Positions 53,160 to 61,872 of a stretch of DNA of 64,000 nt are shown piece by piece. The position numbers were made by a program, and so were the translations under genes. The DNA comes from Halomonas sp. ML-15. GTDB taxonomy: Bacteria > Pseudomonadota > Gammaproteobacteria > Pseudomonadales > Halomonadaceae. The notes beneath the pieces were generated by a model. That model was not told the origin of the DNA. It ran no database searches and saw only the letters and a list, made by a program, of their open reading frames with translations. The stretch's first letter is position 1; the number at the start of each line of letters is the position of its first letter. The stretch spans positions 310,001-374,000 of the forward strand of contig NZ_JACXZT010000002.1 in NCBI RefSeq assembly GCF_014779595.1. The letters are read 5' to 3'.

Positions 53160-56000
53160 ATGACAGAGCAGAACTTTACCCTGACCCTCGATGGCGCCGA
53201 GGTCACCGCTCACGCCGGTGAGACGCTGTGGCAGGTTGCCAAGCGCGCCGGCGAGACCATTCCCCACCTGTGCTACAAGGATGCTCACGGCTATCGCGCC
53301 GACGGCAACTGCCGCGCCTGCATGGTCGAGATCGATGGCGAGCGGGCACTGGCGGCGAGCTGTCTGCGCCAGGCTGCGCCAGGCATGGTAGTCAGGAGTG
53401 CCAGCTCCGAGCGCGCGCGGATCTCCCGCGAGGCGGTGATGGAACTGTTGATCGCCGATCAGCCCGAGCGCGAGGCGAGCCCCGACCGGGCCAGCCACTT
53501 CTGGGCCATGGCCGACCAGCTCGCCATCGACGCCGCGGCGGTGCGCGAGTGGCTGCCGCCGCGCAGCGCGCGCGACGCGCCCACGGTGCACCATGTCGCT
53601 GCGCGAGACGGCGCCTTGGGTCATGCCCAGGGCCACGATGCCAGCCACTCGGCAATGAACGTCAATCTCGACGCCTGCATCGAGTGCAATCTGTGCGTGC
53701 GCGCCTGTCGCGAGGTGCAGGTCAACGACGTTATCGGTCTGGCGCACCGCGGGGCGGCCTCCAAGATCGTCTTCGACTTCGACGACCCCATGGGCGAGAG
53801 CACCTGCGTGGCCTGCGGCGAGTGCGTGCAGGCCTGCCCCACCGGAGCGCTGATGCCGGCGACGTTGATCGACGCCGCCGGACGCGGTGACTCGACAGTG
53901 GCCGACCGTCAGGTCGACTCGGTGTGCCCCTACTGCGGGGTGGGCTGTCAGCTCACCTACCACCTCAAGGATGACGAGATCCTGTTCGTCGAGGGTCGCG
54001 ACGGGCCCTCCAATCACAACCGGCTGTGCGTCAAGGGGCGCTTCGGTTTCGACTACCCGCGCCATCCGGCGCGGCTGACCAAACCGCTGATCCGCAAGCC
54101 CGGGGTCGCCAAGGGGCTCGACCCCGCCTTCGACCCGGCCCAGCCGTTGAGCCACTTCCGCGAGGCGAGCTGGGAGGAGGCGCTGGACCTGGCCGCCGGT
54201 GGCCTTACCGCGCTCAAGGCCGACCACGGCCCAGCGGCGTTGGCCGGCTTCGGCAGTGCCAAGTGCTCCAACGAGGAGGCCTGGCTGTTCCAGAAGCTGG
54301 TGCGCACCGGTTTCGGCTCCAACAATGTCGATCACTGCACCCGGCTATGTCACGCCAGCTCGGTGGCGGCCTTGATGGAGTGCATTGGCTCCGGGGCGGT
54401 GACCGCCTCCTTTATGCAGGCCGAGCAGGCCGACGTGGTGATCCTCACCGGTTGCAACCCCACGGTGAACCACCCGGTGGCGGCGACCTTCTTCAAGCAG
54501 GCCGCCAAGCGTGGCACCAAGCTGATCGTCATCGACCCGCGGGGACAGTCGCTGGGCGCCTACGCCCATCAGACCCTGCGCTTCACCCCGGGCAGCGATG
54601 TCTCGCTGTTCAACGCCATGCTCAACGTCATCGTCAGTGAAGGCCTCTACGACCAGGCCTATATCGATGAACATACCGACGGCTTCGAGGCGCTCAAGGC
54701 CCATGTGGCCGAGATGACCCCCGAAGCGATGGCGCCCGCCTGCGGCGTCAGCGCCGAGGAGATTCGTCAGGTGGCGCGGGAGTATGCCAAGGCCGAGCGA
54801 GCGATGATCTTCTGGGGCATGGGCATCTCCCAGCACACCCACGGCACCGACAACGCCCGCTGCCTGATCTCGCTGGCGCTGGCCTGCGGCCACACCGGAC
54901 GCCCGGGCACCGGCCTGCATCCGCTGCGCGGCCAGAACAACGTTCAGGGCGCCTCGGACGCGGGCCTGATACCGATGGTCATGCCCGACTATCAGCCGGT
55001 TTCCGACGCCCAGGTGCGCAGCGCCTTCGAAGAGCTGTGGAATACCCAGCTGGACCCCGAGCCGGGCCTCACCGTGGTCGAGATCATGGATGCCATTGCC
55101 GCAGGCACCATCCGCGGCATGTATATCCAGGGCGAGAATCCGGCGATGTCCGATCCCGATCTTGATCACGCCCGCGCCGCCCTGACCAAGCTCGAGCATC
55201 TGGTAGTACAGGACCTGTTCGTCACCGAGACAGCGCAGTACGCCGATGTGATTCTGCCCGCCTCGGCGTGGCCGGAAAAAGATGGCACCGTCACCAATAC
55301 CAACCGCCAGGTGCAGATGGGCCGCGCCGCCATGCCGCTGCCCGGCGATGCCAAGCCCGACTGGTGGATCATTCAGGAGATCGCCCGGCGCTTTGGTCTG
55401 GACTGGGACTACGCCCACCCCCGCGAGGTGTTTGCCGAGATGCAGCGCGGCATGCCTTCGCTGGACCACATCAGCTGGGAGCGCCTCGAGCGCGAGGATT
55501 CGGTGACCTACCCGTGCCCGGCGGATGATGCCCCCGGCGCCGACGTGGTCTTCTCGGACGCCTTCCCCACCGTCACTGGGCGCGCTCGCTTCAGTCCCAC
55601 GGTGCCACTGCCGCCGGATGAGCCGATCGACGGCGACTATCCCACGGTGCTGACTACCGGTCGTCAGCTGGAGCACTGGCACACCGGCTCGATGACCCGG
55701 CGCGCCAAGGTGCTCGACGACCTCGAGCCCGAGGCGGTGGCCAGCCTGGCGCCGGGAGAGCTCCGCCGCCTGGGGCTTCAGCCCGGCGACCCGGTGACCA
55801 TCACCACCCGGCGCGGGTCGATCAGCCTGCGCGCGCGGGCCGATATGCTGATGCCCGAGGGCATGGTGTTCGTGCCGTTCTGCTACGCCGAGGCGGCAGC
55901 CAATATCCTGACCAACCCGGCGTTGGATCCCTACGGCAAGATCCCCGAGTTCAAATACGCCGCCTGCCGACTGACTGCCGCCGCAGCGACGCCGGCGTAG
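53160..56000 (+). CDS. NAD-dependent formate dehydrogenase, catalytic alpha subunit
   Basis: Molybdenum/tungsten bis-pterin enzyme oxidising formate to CO2. The 946-residue protein has an N-terminal [2Fe-2S] ferredoxin domain (LCYKDAHGYRADGNCRACMV), a second Fe-S part with His/Cys and two [4Fe-4S] clusters (CIECNLCVRACREVQ, CVACGECVQACPTG), a [4Fe-4S] motif of the catalytic domain (CPYCGVGCQ), and the cofactor-ligating Cys397 in TRLCHASSV in place of selenocysteine, preceded by VDHC. ATG 53160 follows GAGG. Length and layout match the FdsA/Fdh1A group. It consumes formate from the formaldehyde pathway. Confidence 0.95.
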   Translation: MTEQNFTLTLDGAEVTAHAGETLWQVAKRAGETIPHLCYKDAHGYRADGNCRACMVEIDGERALAASCLRQAAPGMVVRSASSERARISREAVMELLIADQPEREASPDRASHFWAMADQLAIDAAAVREWLPPRSARDAPTVHHVAARDGALGHAQGHDASHSAMNVNLDACIECNLCVRACREVQVNDVIGLAHRGAASKIVFDFDDPMGESTCVACGECVQACPTGALMPATLIDAAGRGDSTVADRQVDSVCPYCGVGCQLTYHLKDDEILFVEGRDGPSNHNRLCVKGRFGFDYPRHPARLTKPLIRKPGVAKGLDPAFDPAQPLSHFREASWEEALDLAAGGLTALKADHGPAALAGFGSAKCSNEEAWLFQKLVRTGFGSNNVDHCTRLCHASSVAALMECIGSGAVTASFMQAEQADVVILTGCNPTVNHPVAATFFKQAAKRGTKLIVIDPRGQSLGAYAHQTLRFTPGSDVSLFNAMLNVIVSEGLYDQAYIDEHTDGFEALKAHVAEMTPEAMAPACGVSAEEIRQVAREYAKAERAMIFWGMGISQHTHGTDNARCLISLALACGHTGRPGTGLHPLRGQNNVQGASDAGLIPMVMPDYQPVSDAQVRSAFEELWNTQLDPEPGLTVVEIMDAIAAGTIRGMYIQGENPAMSDPDLDHARAALTKLEHLVVQDLFVTETAQYADVILPASAWPEKDGTVTNTNRQVQMGRAAMPLPGDAKPDWWIIQEIARRFGLDWDYAHPREVFAEMQRGMPSLDHISWERLEREDSVTYPCPADDAPGADVVFSDAFPTVTGRARFSPTVPLPPDEPIDGDYPTVLTTGRQLEHWHTGSMTRRAKVLDDLEPEAVASLAPGELRRLGLQPGDPVTITTRRGSISLRARADMLMPEGMVFVPFCYAEAAANILTNPALDPYGKIPEFKYAACRLTAAAATPA

Positions 56001-56031
56001 TTCGAGGCCTTTATGGGAGGAGGGCAGTGCC

Positions 56032-56265
56032 ATGATGATTGCCGAACTGATAGACGGGGACGACTTTCGCCAGCGCCTGGTGGCGCTGGGCGTGCAGTTG
56101 CCCGAGGGGGCCTGCCCCGAGACTTGCGCTCGGCTGGCACGGCGTAAGCAGCTTGAGGTCGGCGTACCGGGACTGGAGGCGGAGATTGCCGCGCTGATGC
56201 AGCAGCGAGAGATCATGCTGCCATCGGTGCGTCGGGCTATCGAGGATATTCTCCAAGCGCGCTAG
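56032..56265 (+). CDS. Small unrecognised protein at the end of the formate dehydrogenase operon
   Basis: A 77-residue protein translated from ATG 56032 (a second ATG follows directly) with an excellent GGAGGAGGG site. It has two cysteines close together (CPETC) and an otherwise helical, charged sequence ending IEDILQAR. By position it replaces the small delta subunit (FdsD) found after fdsA in other bacteria, but I do not see similarity to FdsD. A role in formate dehydrogenase maturation or stability is a guess from context. No signal peptide. Confidence 0.75.
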   Translation: MMIAELIDGDDFRQRLVALGVQLPEGACPETCARLARRKQLEVGVPGLEAEIAALMQQREIMLPSVRRAIEDILQAR

Positions 56266-56302
56266 GCAGCACCTGGCCATTGCGACCCATGTGTCATTTT
56301 TC

Positions 56303-56338
56303 GCCACTCCTGGCCCCTTGGAAAGGGCCAGGAGTGGC
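56303..56338 (+). terminator. Strong hairpin after the formate dehydrogenase operon
   Basis: GCCACTCCTGGCCC (56303-56316) and GGGCCAGGAGTGGC (56325-56338) form a perfect 14-base stem with an eight-base loop. A T-run lies before, not after, the stem on the plus strand, so the U-tract of a classical terminator is missing. Confidence 0.7.
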
Positions 56339-56346
56339 TCCTGTCG

Positions 56347-56356
56347 ATGTGCACAT
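56347..56356. promoter_or_regulatory. Palindrome upstream of the sigma-54 promoter candidate
   Basis: ATGTGCACAT is a perfect ten-base palindrome about 50 bases upstream of the -24 element. Position and symmetry fit an enhancer site for an NtrC-type activator; an AT-rich stretch (56356-56398) separates the two. Confidence 0.4.
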
Positions 56357-56407
56357 GAATATATAAGATCCTGTTTTTAAATACATTTTATTGTTTTTCG
56401 GGGCGGA

Positions 56408-56423
56408 TGGCGCGCTATGTGCT
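56408..56423 (+). promoter_or_regulatory. Candidate sigma-54 promoter
   Basis: TGGCGCG-CTAT-GTGCT has the invariant GG (56409-56410) and GC (56421-56422) exactly ten bases apart, and matches TGGCACG-N4-TTGCW except at two positions. It lies 40 bases before the lipoprotein gene. A sigma-54 activator gene is 0.8 kb away. Confidence 0.55.
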
Positions 56424-56462
56424 TGGTGTTGGGTGACACTCAGCAATCGTCAGGAGACAAGG

Positions 56463-56723
56463 ATGAACACTCGCACCAAGGCAAGTCGCAAATTCATGGC
56501 CGCCACATCGATTGCCGCCATGCTATTGGGCAGCCTGGCGCTCGCGGGCTGTGGCAACGATGACGATATGCCCCCTATGGAAGACGATCCGGCAATGGAT
56601 CAGCCCATGGAAGAGGAGCCAGGAATGGAGCAGGACATGGGAACCGATCCGGCAATGGATGATCCCGACATGGATGGTGGAATGGGCGACGACGACATGA
56701 TGGACGAGGACGAGTCATTCTAA
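56463..56723 (+). CDS. Small acidic lipoprotein
   Basis: An 86-residue protein with a lipoprotein signal (Arg/Lys-rich start, hydrophobic core, lipobox LAGC at about residue 30). The mature part is low-complexity, rich in Asp, Glu, Met and Pro, with repeats of the DPAMDQPMEEEPGMEQ kind. ATG 56463 follows CAGGAGACAAG. No domain is recognised. It is preceded by a sigma-54-like promoter and may be cotranscribed with the next acidic exported protein. The Met-rich acidic tail could bind metals, but this is only a suggestion. Confidence 0.8.
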   Translation: MNTRTKASRKFMAATSIAAMLLGSLALAGCGNDDDMPPMEDDPAMDQPMEEEPGMEQDMGTDPAMDDPDMDGGMGDDDMMDEDESF

Positions 56724-56853
56724 TTGCGGCTTCGTAATTTTCAGCAAAGCCCAATGATGGCGGGAAACGGAGGTCCCGCTGGCCGATCGGCGACCCGTTC
56801 GCCGGCTGGCTACACAGGGATGTGGCCTTATACGGATCAGGAGGTTATTCGCG

Positions 56854-57219
56854 ATGATGTCCAAGGTATTCTTGAAGCAGTTCGGTATTCTTGGTGTCGC
56901 TCTGGGGCTGACAGCAAGCCCACTGGTGATTGCCGATACACATGACACCGGTGCGCCAGCGGACCCAGCCGGAACCTCGGATCCCGCTTCGCCAGGTACG
57001 CAAGATCCTGCCAGCCCTGGGACTGACCCCGCCGAGATGGAAGAGGGCACTGCGGATCCAGCGACTGGCGACCCTGGTACCGGTGATGAGCCCGAAGCAA
57101 CCATGCCGGATGAGGAAGAAGCTGGCTTTGGCGATGGTGGCGAAGCAATGCCCGGTGAAGCGGAGCCGCCCGCCGAGCATTCCGGGGAACCGCTACCCGA
57201 AGACGAGGAGTTCGATTGA
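56854..57219 (+). CDS. Small acidic exported protein
   Basis: A 121-residue protein with a signal peptide (KQFGILGVALGLTASPLVIA) and a long low-complexity mature part made of DPASPGTQDPASPGTDPAE-type repeats, then a very acidic tail. Two adjacent ATGs at 56854 follow CAGGAGG. The 130-base gap to the lipoprotein gene shows no terminator, so they may share a transcript. No domain recognised. The shared Asp-Pro-Ala theme relates it loosely to the DUF4168 protein at 45242 and the lipoprotein at 56463. Confidence 0.75.
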   Translation: MMSKVFLKQFGILGVALGLTASPLVIADTHDTGAPADPAGTSDPASPGTQDPASPGTDPAEMEEGTADPATGDPGTGDEPEATMPDEEEAGFGDGGEAMPGEAEPPAEHSGEPLPEDEEFD

Positions 57220-57256
57220 TCGCGATCTTATGTCCTTAGTTTTCTGATCGTTCGCA

Positions 57257-57284
57257 CCAACGGCGCCTATCAAGGCGCCGTTGG
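57257..57284. terminator. Hairpin between convergent genes
   Basis: CCAACGGCGCC (57257-57267) and GGCGCCGTTGG (57274-57284) form a perfect 11-base stem with a six-base loop. It lies between the acidic exported protein and the response regulator and may serve both strands. Confidence 0.7.
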
Positions 57285-57308
57285 CGTTTCTGGCATATCA
57301 GGTGCGAC

Positions 57309-58679
57309 TCAACTGGCGTCGTCCGGGTCCTCAAGCCGGCGATAAAGGGTCTTGCGCGCAATGCCCAGGATGTCGGCGGTGCGCCGCTTGTTGCCACCGG
57401 TGGCTTCCAGCACCTTCTGGATGTAGCGCTTCTCGACGTCCTCAAGACTCGGCCAGTGGGTGCCTTGGGTGGCGGGCACTCCTTCGCTGCCGACTGCGGC
57501 GCGCCTCGTCTCGGCGTGGCCGCGCAGGCGTTCGGGCAGGTCGTCGTGACAGAGAATACCATCCTCTGCCAGGGTGACCGCGCGCATGATGGCATTCTCC
57601 AGCTCACGCACGTTACCCGGATAGGGGTAGTTGATCAGCGCCTGAAGCGCCAGCGGCTCGACCTGTTCGATGCTCTTTCCCTGCTGCTCGGCGTGCTTGT
57701 CGATCAAGGCGGCGATCAGTCGCTCGATATCGCCTTCGCGTTCGCGCAGCGGTGGAATGCGTAGCGAGAAGGTTTCCAGCCGGTAGAAGAGGTCGCTCCT
57801 GAAATTGTCGCTCTCGATCTCCTTCTCCAGATCGCGGTGGGTGGCGGCGATGATGCGCACATCCACCTTCTCTTCCTTCTCGGCACCCACGGCGCGCACG
57901 GTCCTTTCCTGCAGGGCGCGCAGCAGCTTGGCCTGCAGCGAGGGGGGCATCTCCCCTATCTCATCGAGAAACAGGCTGCCGCCGTTGGCGGCGTGGAACA
58001 GCCCCTGGCGCGCTTCATTGGCGCCGGTGAAGGCGCCCTTGACGTGGCCGAAGAACTCGCTCTCCATCAGCTCCGAGGGGATGCTGGCGCAGTTGACGGC
58101 AATGAAGGGAGCGTCTTGACGGGGACTTTCGGCGTGGATAGCACGGGCAAGCAGCTCCTTGCCGGTGCCGCTTTCGCCGAGAATCAGCACCGGTGCGGTG
58201 CTCTTGGCCAGCCGCGCGGCATCGTGAAACAGCGACTGCATCGTCTCGCTCTCGCCAACGATGCCGTGAAAATGCGGTCGTGCGCCGCCAGCGCTCTCGA
58301 GGCGTGCCGCCAGTCGACGATTCTCGAGGACGCGGTAGACGGCGTCGCGCACATTTTCGAGATCCAGCGGCTTGGTCAAGAAGTCGTCGGCGCCGATTTT
58401 CAGCGCCTCTACCGCCTGCTCGATGGTGCCGAAGGCGGTAATCACGATAAACCCTACCTTGCTGTCATCGTGGCGCAGCCGCTCGAGCAGCTGCATGCCG
58501 CTGATGCCCGGCAGGCGCACATCGCTGATGATCAGTTCGACGCTCTCATGGCTGAGAGTGGCAATCGCCTCCTCGGCGCTGCCGACTCCCAGGGTGGTAT
58601 AGCCAGCTTCCTGCAGCTCTTCCTCGAGCAGTTCGAGAATCGCCGGGTCGTCTTCGACGATAAGAATCGGCGGGGTCAC
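57309..58679 (-). CDS. NtrC-family sigma-54-dependent response regulator
   Basis: A 456-residue regulator: receiver domain (PPILIVEDDPAILELLEEEL, phospho-acceptor Asp53 in IISDVRLPG), AAA+ sigma-54 interaction domain (Walker A LGESGTGKELLARAIH, GAFTGA, Walker B GSLFLDEIGEM, the arginine region FRSDLFYRL) and a C-terminal Fis-type HTH (GNKRRTADILGIARKTLYRR). GTG 58679 is used because AAGGAGG precedes it; no ATG is suitably placed. It lies 13 bases after the histidine kinase gene. Targets are unknown; the sigma-54-like promoter at 56408 is a good candidate. Confidence 0.94.
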   Translation of the reverse strand: MTPPILIVEDDPAILELLEEELQEAGYTTLGVGSAEEAIATLSHESVELIISDVRLPGISGMQLLERLRHDDSKVGFIVITAFGTIEQAVEALKIGADDFLTKPLDLENVRDAVYRVLENRRLAARLESAGGARPHFHGIVGESETMQSLFHDAARLAKSTAPVLILGESGTGKELLARAIHAESPRQDAPFIAVNCASIPSELMESEFFGHVKGAFTGANEARQGLFHAANGGSLFLDEIGEMPPSLQAKLLRALQERTVRAVGAEKEEKVDVRIIAATHRDLEKEIESDNFRSDLFYRLETFSLRIPPLREREGDIERLIAALIDKHAEQQGKSIEQVEPLALQALINYPYPGNVRELENAIMRAVTLAEDGILCHDDLPERLRGHAETRRAAVGSEGVPATQGTHWPSLEDVEKRYIQKVLEATGGNKRRTADILGIARKTLYRRLEDPDDAS

Positions 58680-58692
58680 GAAAGCCTCCTTG

Positions 58693-60156
58693 TCATGCGG
58701 GTTGCGCTCCCTGAGTGGGTTTCGGGTCATCGGTGGGGAAAGTCAGCTCGAACCCGGCGCCGCCGAGGACGCTGTCGAAGACCCCCACGGTGCCGCCGTG
58801 ATCGTTGATGATACGGTGAACCATCGACAGTCCCAAGCCGCTGCCCTGGCCGACTGGTTTGGTGGTGAAGAAGGGATCGAAGACCCTGCTCTTGTTGGCC
58901 TCATCGATCCCCGGCCCGTCGTCCTCGACCTTGATGTGCAGTTCCGCGTTGAGGGTTTCGGCGCTGACCCGGATATGCCCGCCGGGATTGGCCTGCAGCG
59001 CGTTGTGCATCAGGTTGGTGAACACCTGGGTGAGCTGCTGACCGTTGACGACTATCTGTGGCGCAGGATCGGGGAGGGCGACCTCGACATGGCTGCCGTG
59101 GCGCTCCAGCTCCTCCTCGAGCAGGCCGATCGCCGAGGCGATCAGCTCGTCGAGTCGACAGCACTCCTTCTCGACGTTGTGCTGGCGGCCAAGTTCCATC
59201 AGTTGACGCACGATCACCACGATACGTTCGACCTCGCTGCGAATGCGGCCCAGTTTGGCACGCTCGTCGTCGCCGATCACCTCGCGCCGCGCCAGGCGCT
59301 GAGCCTGGCCGTTGATGACCGTCAGCGGTGCACCGATCTCATGGGCGACGCCGGCGGCCAGGACACCCAGCTCGGCGAGTTTCTTCGACTTGCGCAGGCG
59401 CTTTTCGAGTTCGATCTCCTTGCGTTGACGCGCCTCGATATCGGCATCCTTTTCGGCCATCGAGTCGAGCATGCCGTTGAGGGCCAGCGACAGCTTACGA
59501 TACTCGGCGGGGCCGTCGATCGCCGCGCGCTGGCTGCGGTCGCCTTTCTCGACACGCTCCATGACCCCCAGCAGGCGATTGAGTGGCCGCTCGATATAGT
59601 GGCGAAAACCCCACCAGATCATCAGCACGATACCGGCAGCGCCCACCGCGAACACCACTACCGCGACGATGCTGATGAAGCCAGTGTAGTTCTCGATACC
59701 GGTATTGAGTCGGTTGACCTGCAGCACGCCGCGAATTTCGCCGCCGGGGGTGGTCAGCGGCACCAGCGCCGAGTAGTAGTTCCAGCGCTCATGCTGGCGG
59801 TAGTCGCCTGTGGGTTCCTCGGCCTCGACCACGGCGCGGATATCGTCGGCGTCGAATAGCTCCTCGCCGAGTCCCAGGCCGTAGATCTTCTCGCCCTCGG
59901 TATCGAACACATAGGCGCCGTAGATGCGGTGAAAGGAGAACGCCGAATGCAGCGACTCCTGGAGCGCGTCCGGGGTGTCGCGCTCCAGGGCGTAGCCCAG
60001 TGAGGTACCAATGGCGTGACTGATGATCTGCACCTCGCTCTGCAGCTTGGTGCGTACGTTGTCCTCCAGCGATTTGATCGCTACCAGGCTGAACACCAGC
60101 AGAATAAGGAACAGCGGCACGAGGACCGTGACGATGATGATGTTGCGTAGGCGCAT
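58693..60156 (-). CDS. Membrane sensor histidine kinase
   Basis: A 487-residue kinase with a first membrane helix (residues about 7-27), a periplasmic domain of about 130 residues (30-158), a second helix (159-181), a HAMP segment, a DHp domain with phospho-acceptor His272 (GVAHEIGAPL), and an ATPase domain (NLMHNALQANPGG, DDGPGIDEANKSRVFDPFF, GLGLSMVHRI). The periplasmic part contains a PAS/Cache-like piece (IYGAYVFDTEGEKIYGLGLG). The ligand is unknown. Paired with the NtrC-type regulator downstream. A CACC-type ribosome site is weak; translation begins at ATG 60156. Confidence 0.93.
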   Translation of the reverse strand: MRLRNIIIVTVLVPLFLILLVFSLVAIKSLEDNVRTKLQSEVQIISHAIGTSLGYALERDTPDALQESLHSAFSFHRIYGAYVFDTEGEKIYGLGLGEELFDADDIRAVVEAEEPTGDYRQHERWNYYSALVPLTTPGGEIRGVLQVNRLNTGIENYTGFISIVAVVVFAVGAAGIVLMIWWGFRHYIERPLNRLLGVMERVEKGDRSQRAAIDGPAEYRKLSLALNGMLDSMAEKDADIEARQRKEIELEKRLRKSKKLAELGVLAAGVAHEIGAPLTVINGQAQRLARREVIGDDERAKLGRIRSEVERIVVIVRQLMELGRQHNVEKECCRLDELIASAIGLLEEELERHGSHVEVALPDPAPQIVVNGQQLTQVFTNLMHNALQANPGGHIRVSAETLNAELHIKVEDDGPGIDEANKSRVFDPFFTTKPVGQGSGLGLSMVHRIINDHGGTVGVFDSVLGGAGFELTFPTDDPKPTQGAQPA

Positions 60157-60231
60157 GGGGGCTCACAGGGACGCTCGGACGAGAAACTATCCCAACACGC
60201 CGTGACGCGGAAATCCAGCCGCTTTGAAGCG

Positions 60232-60257
60232 GGCCACCGGCAGCGGAGCCGGTGGCC
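60232..60257 (-). terminator. Terminator-like hairpin downstream of gbcA
   Basis: GGCCACCGGC (60232-60241) and GCCGGTGGCC (60248-60257) form a perfect ten-base stem with a six-base loop, 14 bases after the gbcA stop on the minus strand. No U-run. Confidence 0.65.
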
Positions 60258-60270
60258 TATACAGCGAAGA

Positions 60271-61557
60271 TCAGCTCTGCACTACCCTGAGGTGTGGCGC
60301 GGTGTGGCCGAGGTTTTCCTGCATGCGCTCGCTGTACCAGTCGATAAAGTCGATCACCCCGAACTCGTAGGTCGCCGAGTAGGGGCCTGGCTCATAGGCC
60401 TTGGAGTTGATGCCGCGCTGGTTCTCTTCGGCCAGGCGGCGATCCTGATCATTGGTGGCATCCCACACCTTGCGCAGCTGCTCCGGGTCGTAATCAACGC
60501 CGGCCACGGCATCGGCATGCACCAGCCACTTGGTGGTTACCAGGGTCTGCTGCGGGCCCAGCGGCAGGACCCGGAACACCACCGCGTGGTCACCCATGAA
60601 GTGGTTCCAGGAGTTGGGCAGATGAAGAATCCGCAGCGAGCCCATGTCGGGGCTCTGCAGGCGTCCCATCAGCTTGCGGCAGCCGGGTTTGCCGTCCATG
60701 GTCATCGACACGGTGCCCTCCAGCAGCGGGGTGCGGGTCAGGCGGTTGCGCTTGCCGAAACGCTTGAGCTGCCAGGGCACCTGCTCGGCATCCCAGTCGG
60801 CCTGTTTGCGCGCGACCTGGGCCTTGTAGGCAGGGGTGGCACGGGGATCGTCGCTGTCGTCGAACTCGAGCAGGGTATTGAGCAGCTCTGGGTGAGCGCC
60901 GTTGCAGTGATAGCACTCACGGTTGTTCTCGAGCACCAGCTTCCAGTTGGCCTGCTCGACGATCGAGGACTCCACCGCGACCTTGGTGTTGGCCATGTCG
61001 TAGGGCTCGAGATAGTGCTCGAGGGTAGTCAGAAAGTCATCGATGACCGGCGGCTGGTCGGCGAGGCTGACGAAGATGAAGCCACCGGCGGTGCGTACAT
61101 GAATCGGCTTGAGGCCATACTGGCCGAGATCGAAGTTCTCGCCCATATCGGAGCCGGCGAACAGCAGCCGGCCGTCGAGTTCGTAGGTCCACTGATGGTA
61201 GGGGCAGACCAGTTTGGCCACCTTGCCCTTGTCCTTGACGCATAGCCGCGAGCCGCGGTGTCGGCAGACGTTGTGAAAGCCATGAATAGTGCCGTCGGCG
61301 CCGCGAACCAGGATCAACGGATTGTCACCGACCTCCAGGGTCAGGTAATTGCCCTTGGCGGGAATTTCGCAGCTCATGCCGGCGAACAGCCACTCCTTCG
61401 CGAAGATCTCCTGCATGTCCAGCGCGAACAGGCGGGCGTCGTTGTAGAACGGCTGGGGCAGTGAGAACTGCGGCCTACGCTGGGTGAGCATGGTGCAGGT
61501 GGCCTCGCGGGCGCCGGCCAACGGGTCGTCGAGACGCTCGAGTGACATCGGGTCCAT
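60271..61557 (-). CDS. gbcA: Glycine betaine monooxygenase, Rieske oxygenase subunit
   Basis: Oxidatively demethylates glycine betaine to dimethylglycine and formaldehyde. The 428-residue protein has the Rieske site Cys98-x-His100 ... Cys118-x2-His121 (CRHRG ... CPYHQWTY) and mononuclear iron ligands His217 and His222 in ECYHCNGAH, with the bridging carboxylate typical of Rieske oxygenases. The ATG at 61557 is supported by AGAGGA upstream on the minus strand. It is divergent from its reductase gbcB, as in other betaine degraders. Related choline, carnitine and stachydrine oxygenases exist, but the pairing with a GbcB-like reductase and DgcAB supports betaine. Confidence 0.9.
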   Translation of the reverse strand: MDPMSLERLDDPLAGAREATCTMLTQRRPQFSLPQPFYNDARLFALDMQEIFAKEWLFAGMSCEIPAKGNYLTLEVGDNPLILVRGADGTIHGFHNVCRHRGSRLCVKDKGKVAKLVCPYHQWTYELDGRLLFAGSDMGENFDLGQYGLKPIHVRTAGGFIFVSLADQPPVIDDFLTTLEHYLEPYDMANTKVAVESSIVEQANWKLVLENNRECYHCNGAHPELLNTLLEFDDSDDPRATPAYKAQVARKQADWDAEQVPWQLKRFGKRNRLTRTPLLEGTVSMTMDGKPGCRKLMGRLQSPDMGSLRILHLPNSWNHFMGDHAVVFRVLPLGPQQTLVTTKWLVHADAVAGVDYDPEQLRKVWDATNDQDRRLAEENQRGINSKAYEPGPYSATYEFGVIDFIDWYSERMQENLGHTAPHLRVVQS

Positions 61558-61872
61558 GGAAATGCTTCCTCTGTAACGGGGGCCGCGGGCTGCGGCGCGG
61601 ATGTAGTCGGGGATGGATGTGGCCGGCGCGATCGAGAATGCTTGCCGGCGAGTGTGTACCAGCCGCACGGAGTGCAGTTGTCTGGCGACGACAAGGCATG
61701 ATGCAACGGCGACGCGTGTAGCAAGAATCCTGCCCGGCGCTGGAAGTGGGGGGTATGTCGGTGTCGCAGACAGGCATGTGGCATGTACGCGCTATGCGCA
61801 GAATTCCCGACAACGGTACCGCCACACGGGCGCGGTGCCATTCACATGATCGCAGCCCAGGCGAGTGCCCCT
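61558..61872. promoter_or_regulatory. Divergent gbcA/gbcB control region
   Basis: The 315-base gap between the two start codons has no gene. It contains TGTCGCAGACAGGCATG at about 61761-61777 and GGCGACGACAAGGCATG near 61687. Both carry a TGTCGC/GCGAC element and a GGCATG, the first element also occurring upstream of gbdR. These are candidate GbdR sites by comparison within the window only. Confidence 0.45.

Noticed and set aside
54345-56216. Long antisense open frame opposite the formate dehydrogenase alpha gene
   Set aside because: It mirrors a well-supported gene in a GC-rich sequence, has no recognisable domain and no ribosome site. Similar long antisense frames lie opposite rpoD and across mtgA/dipeptidase.
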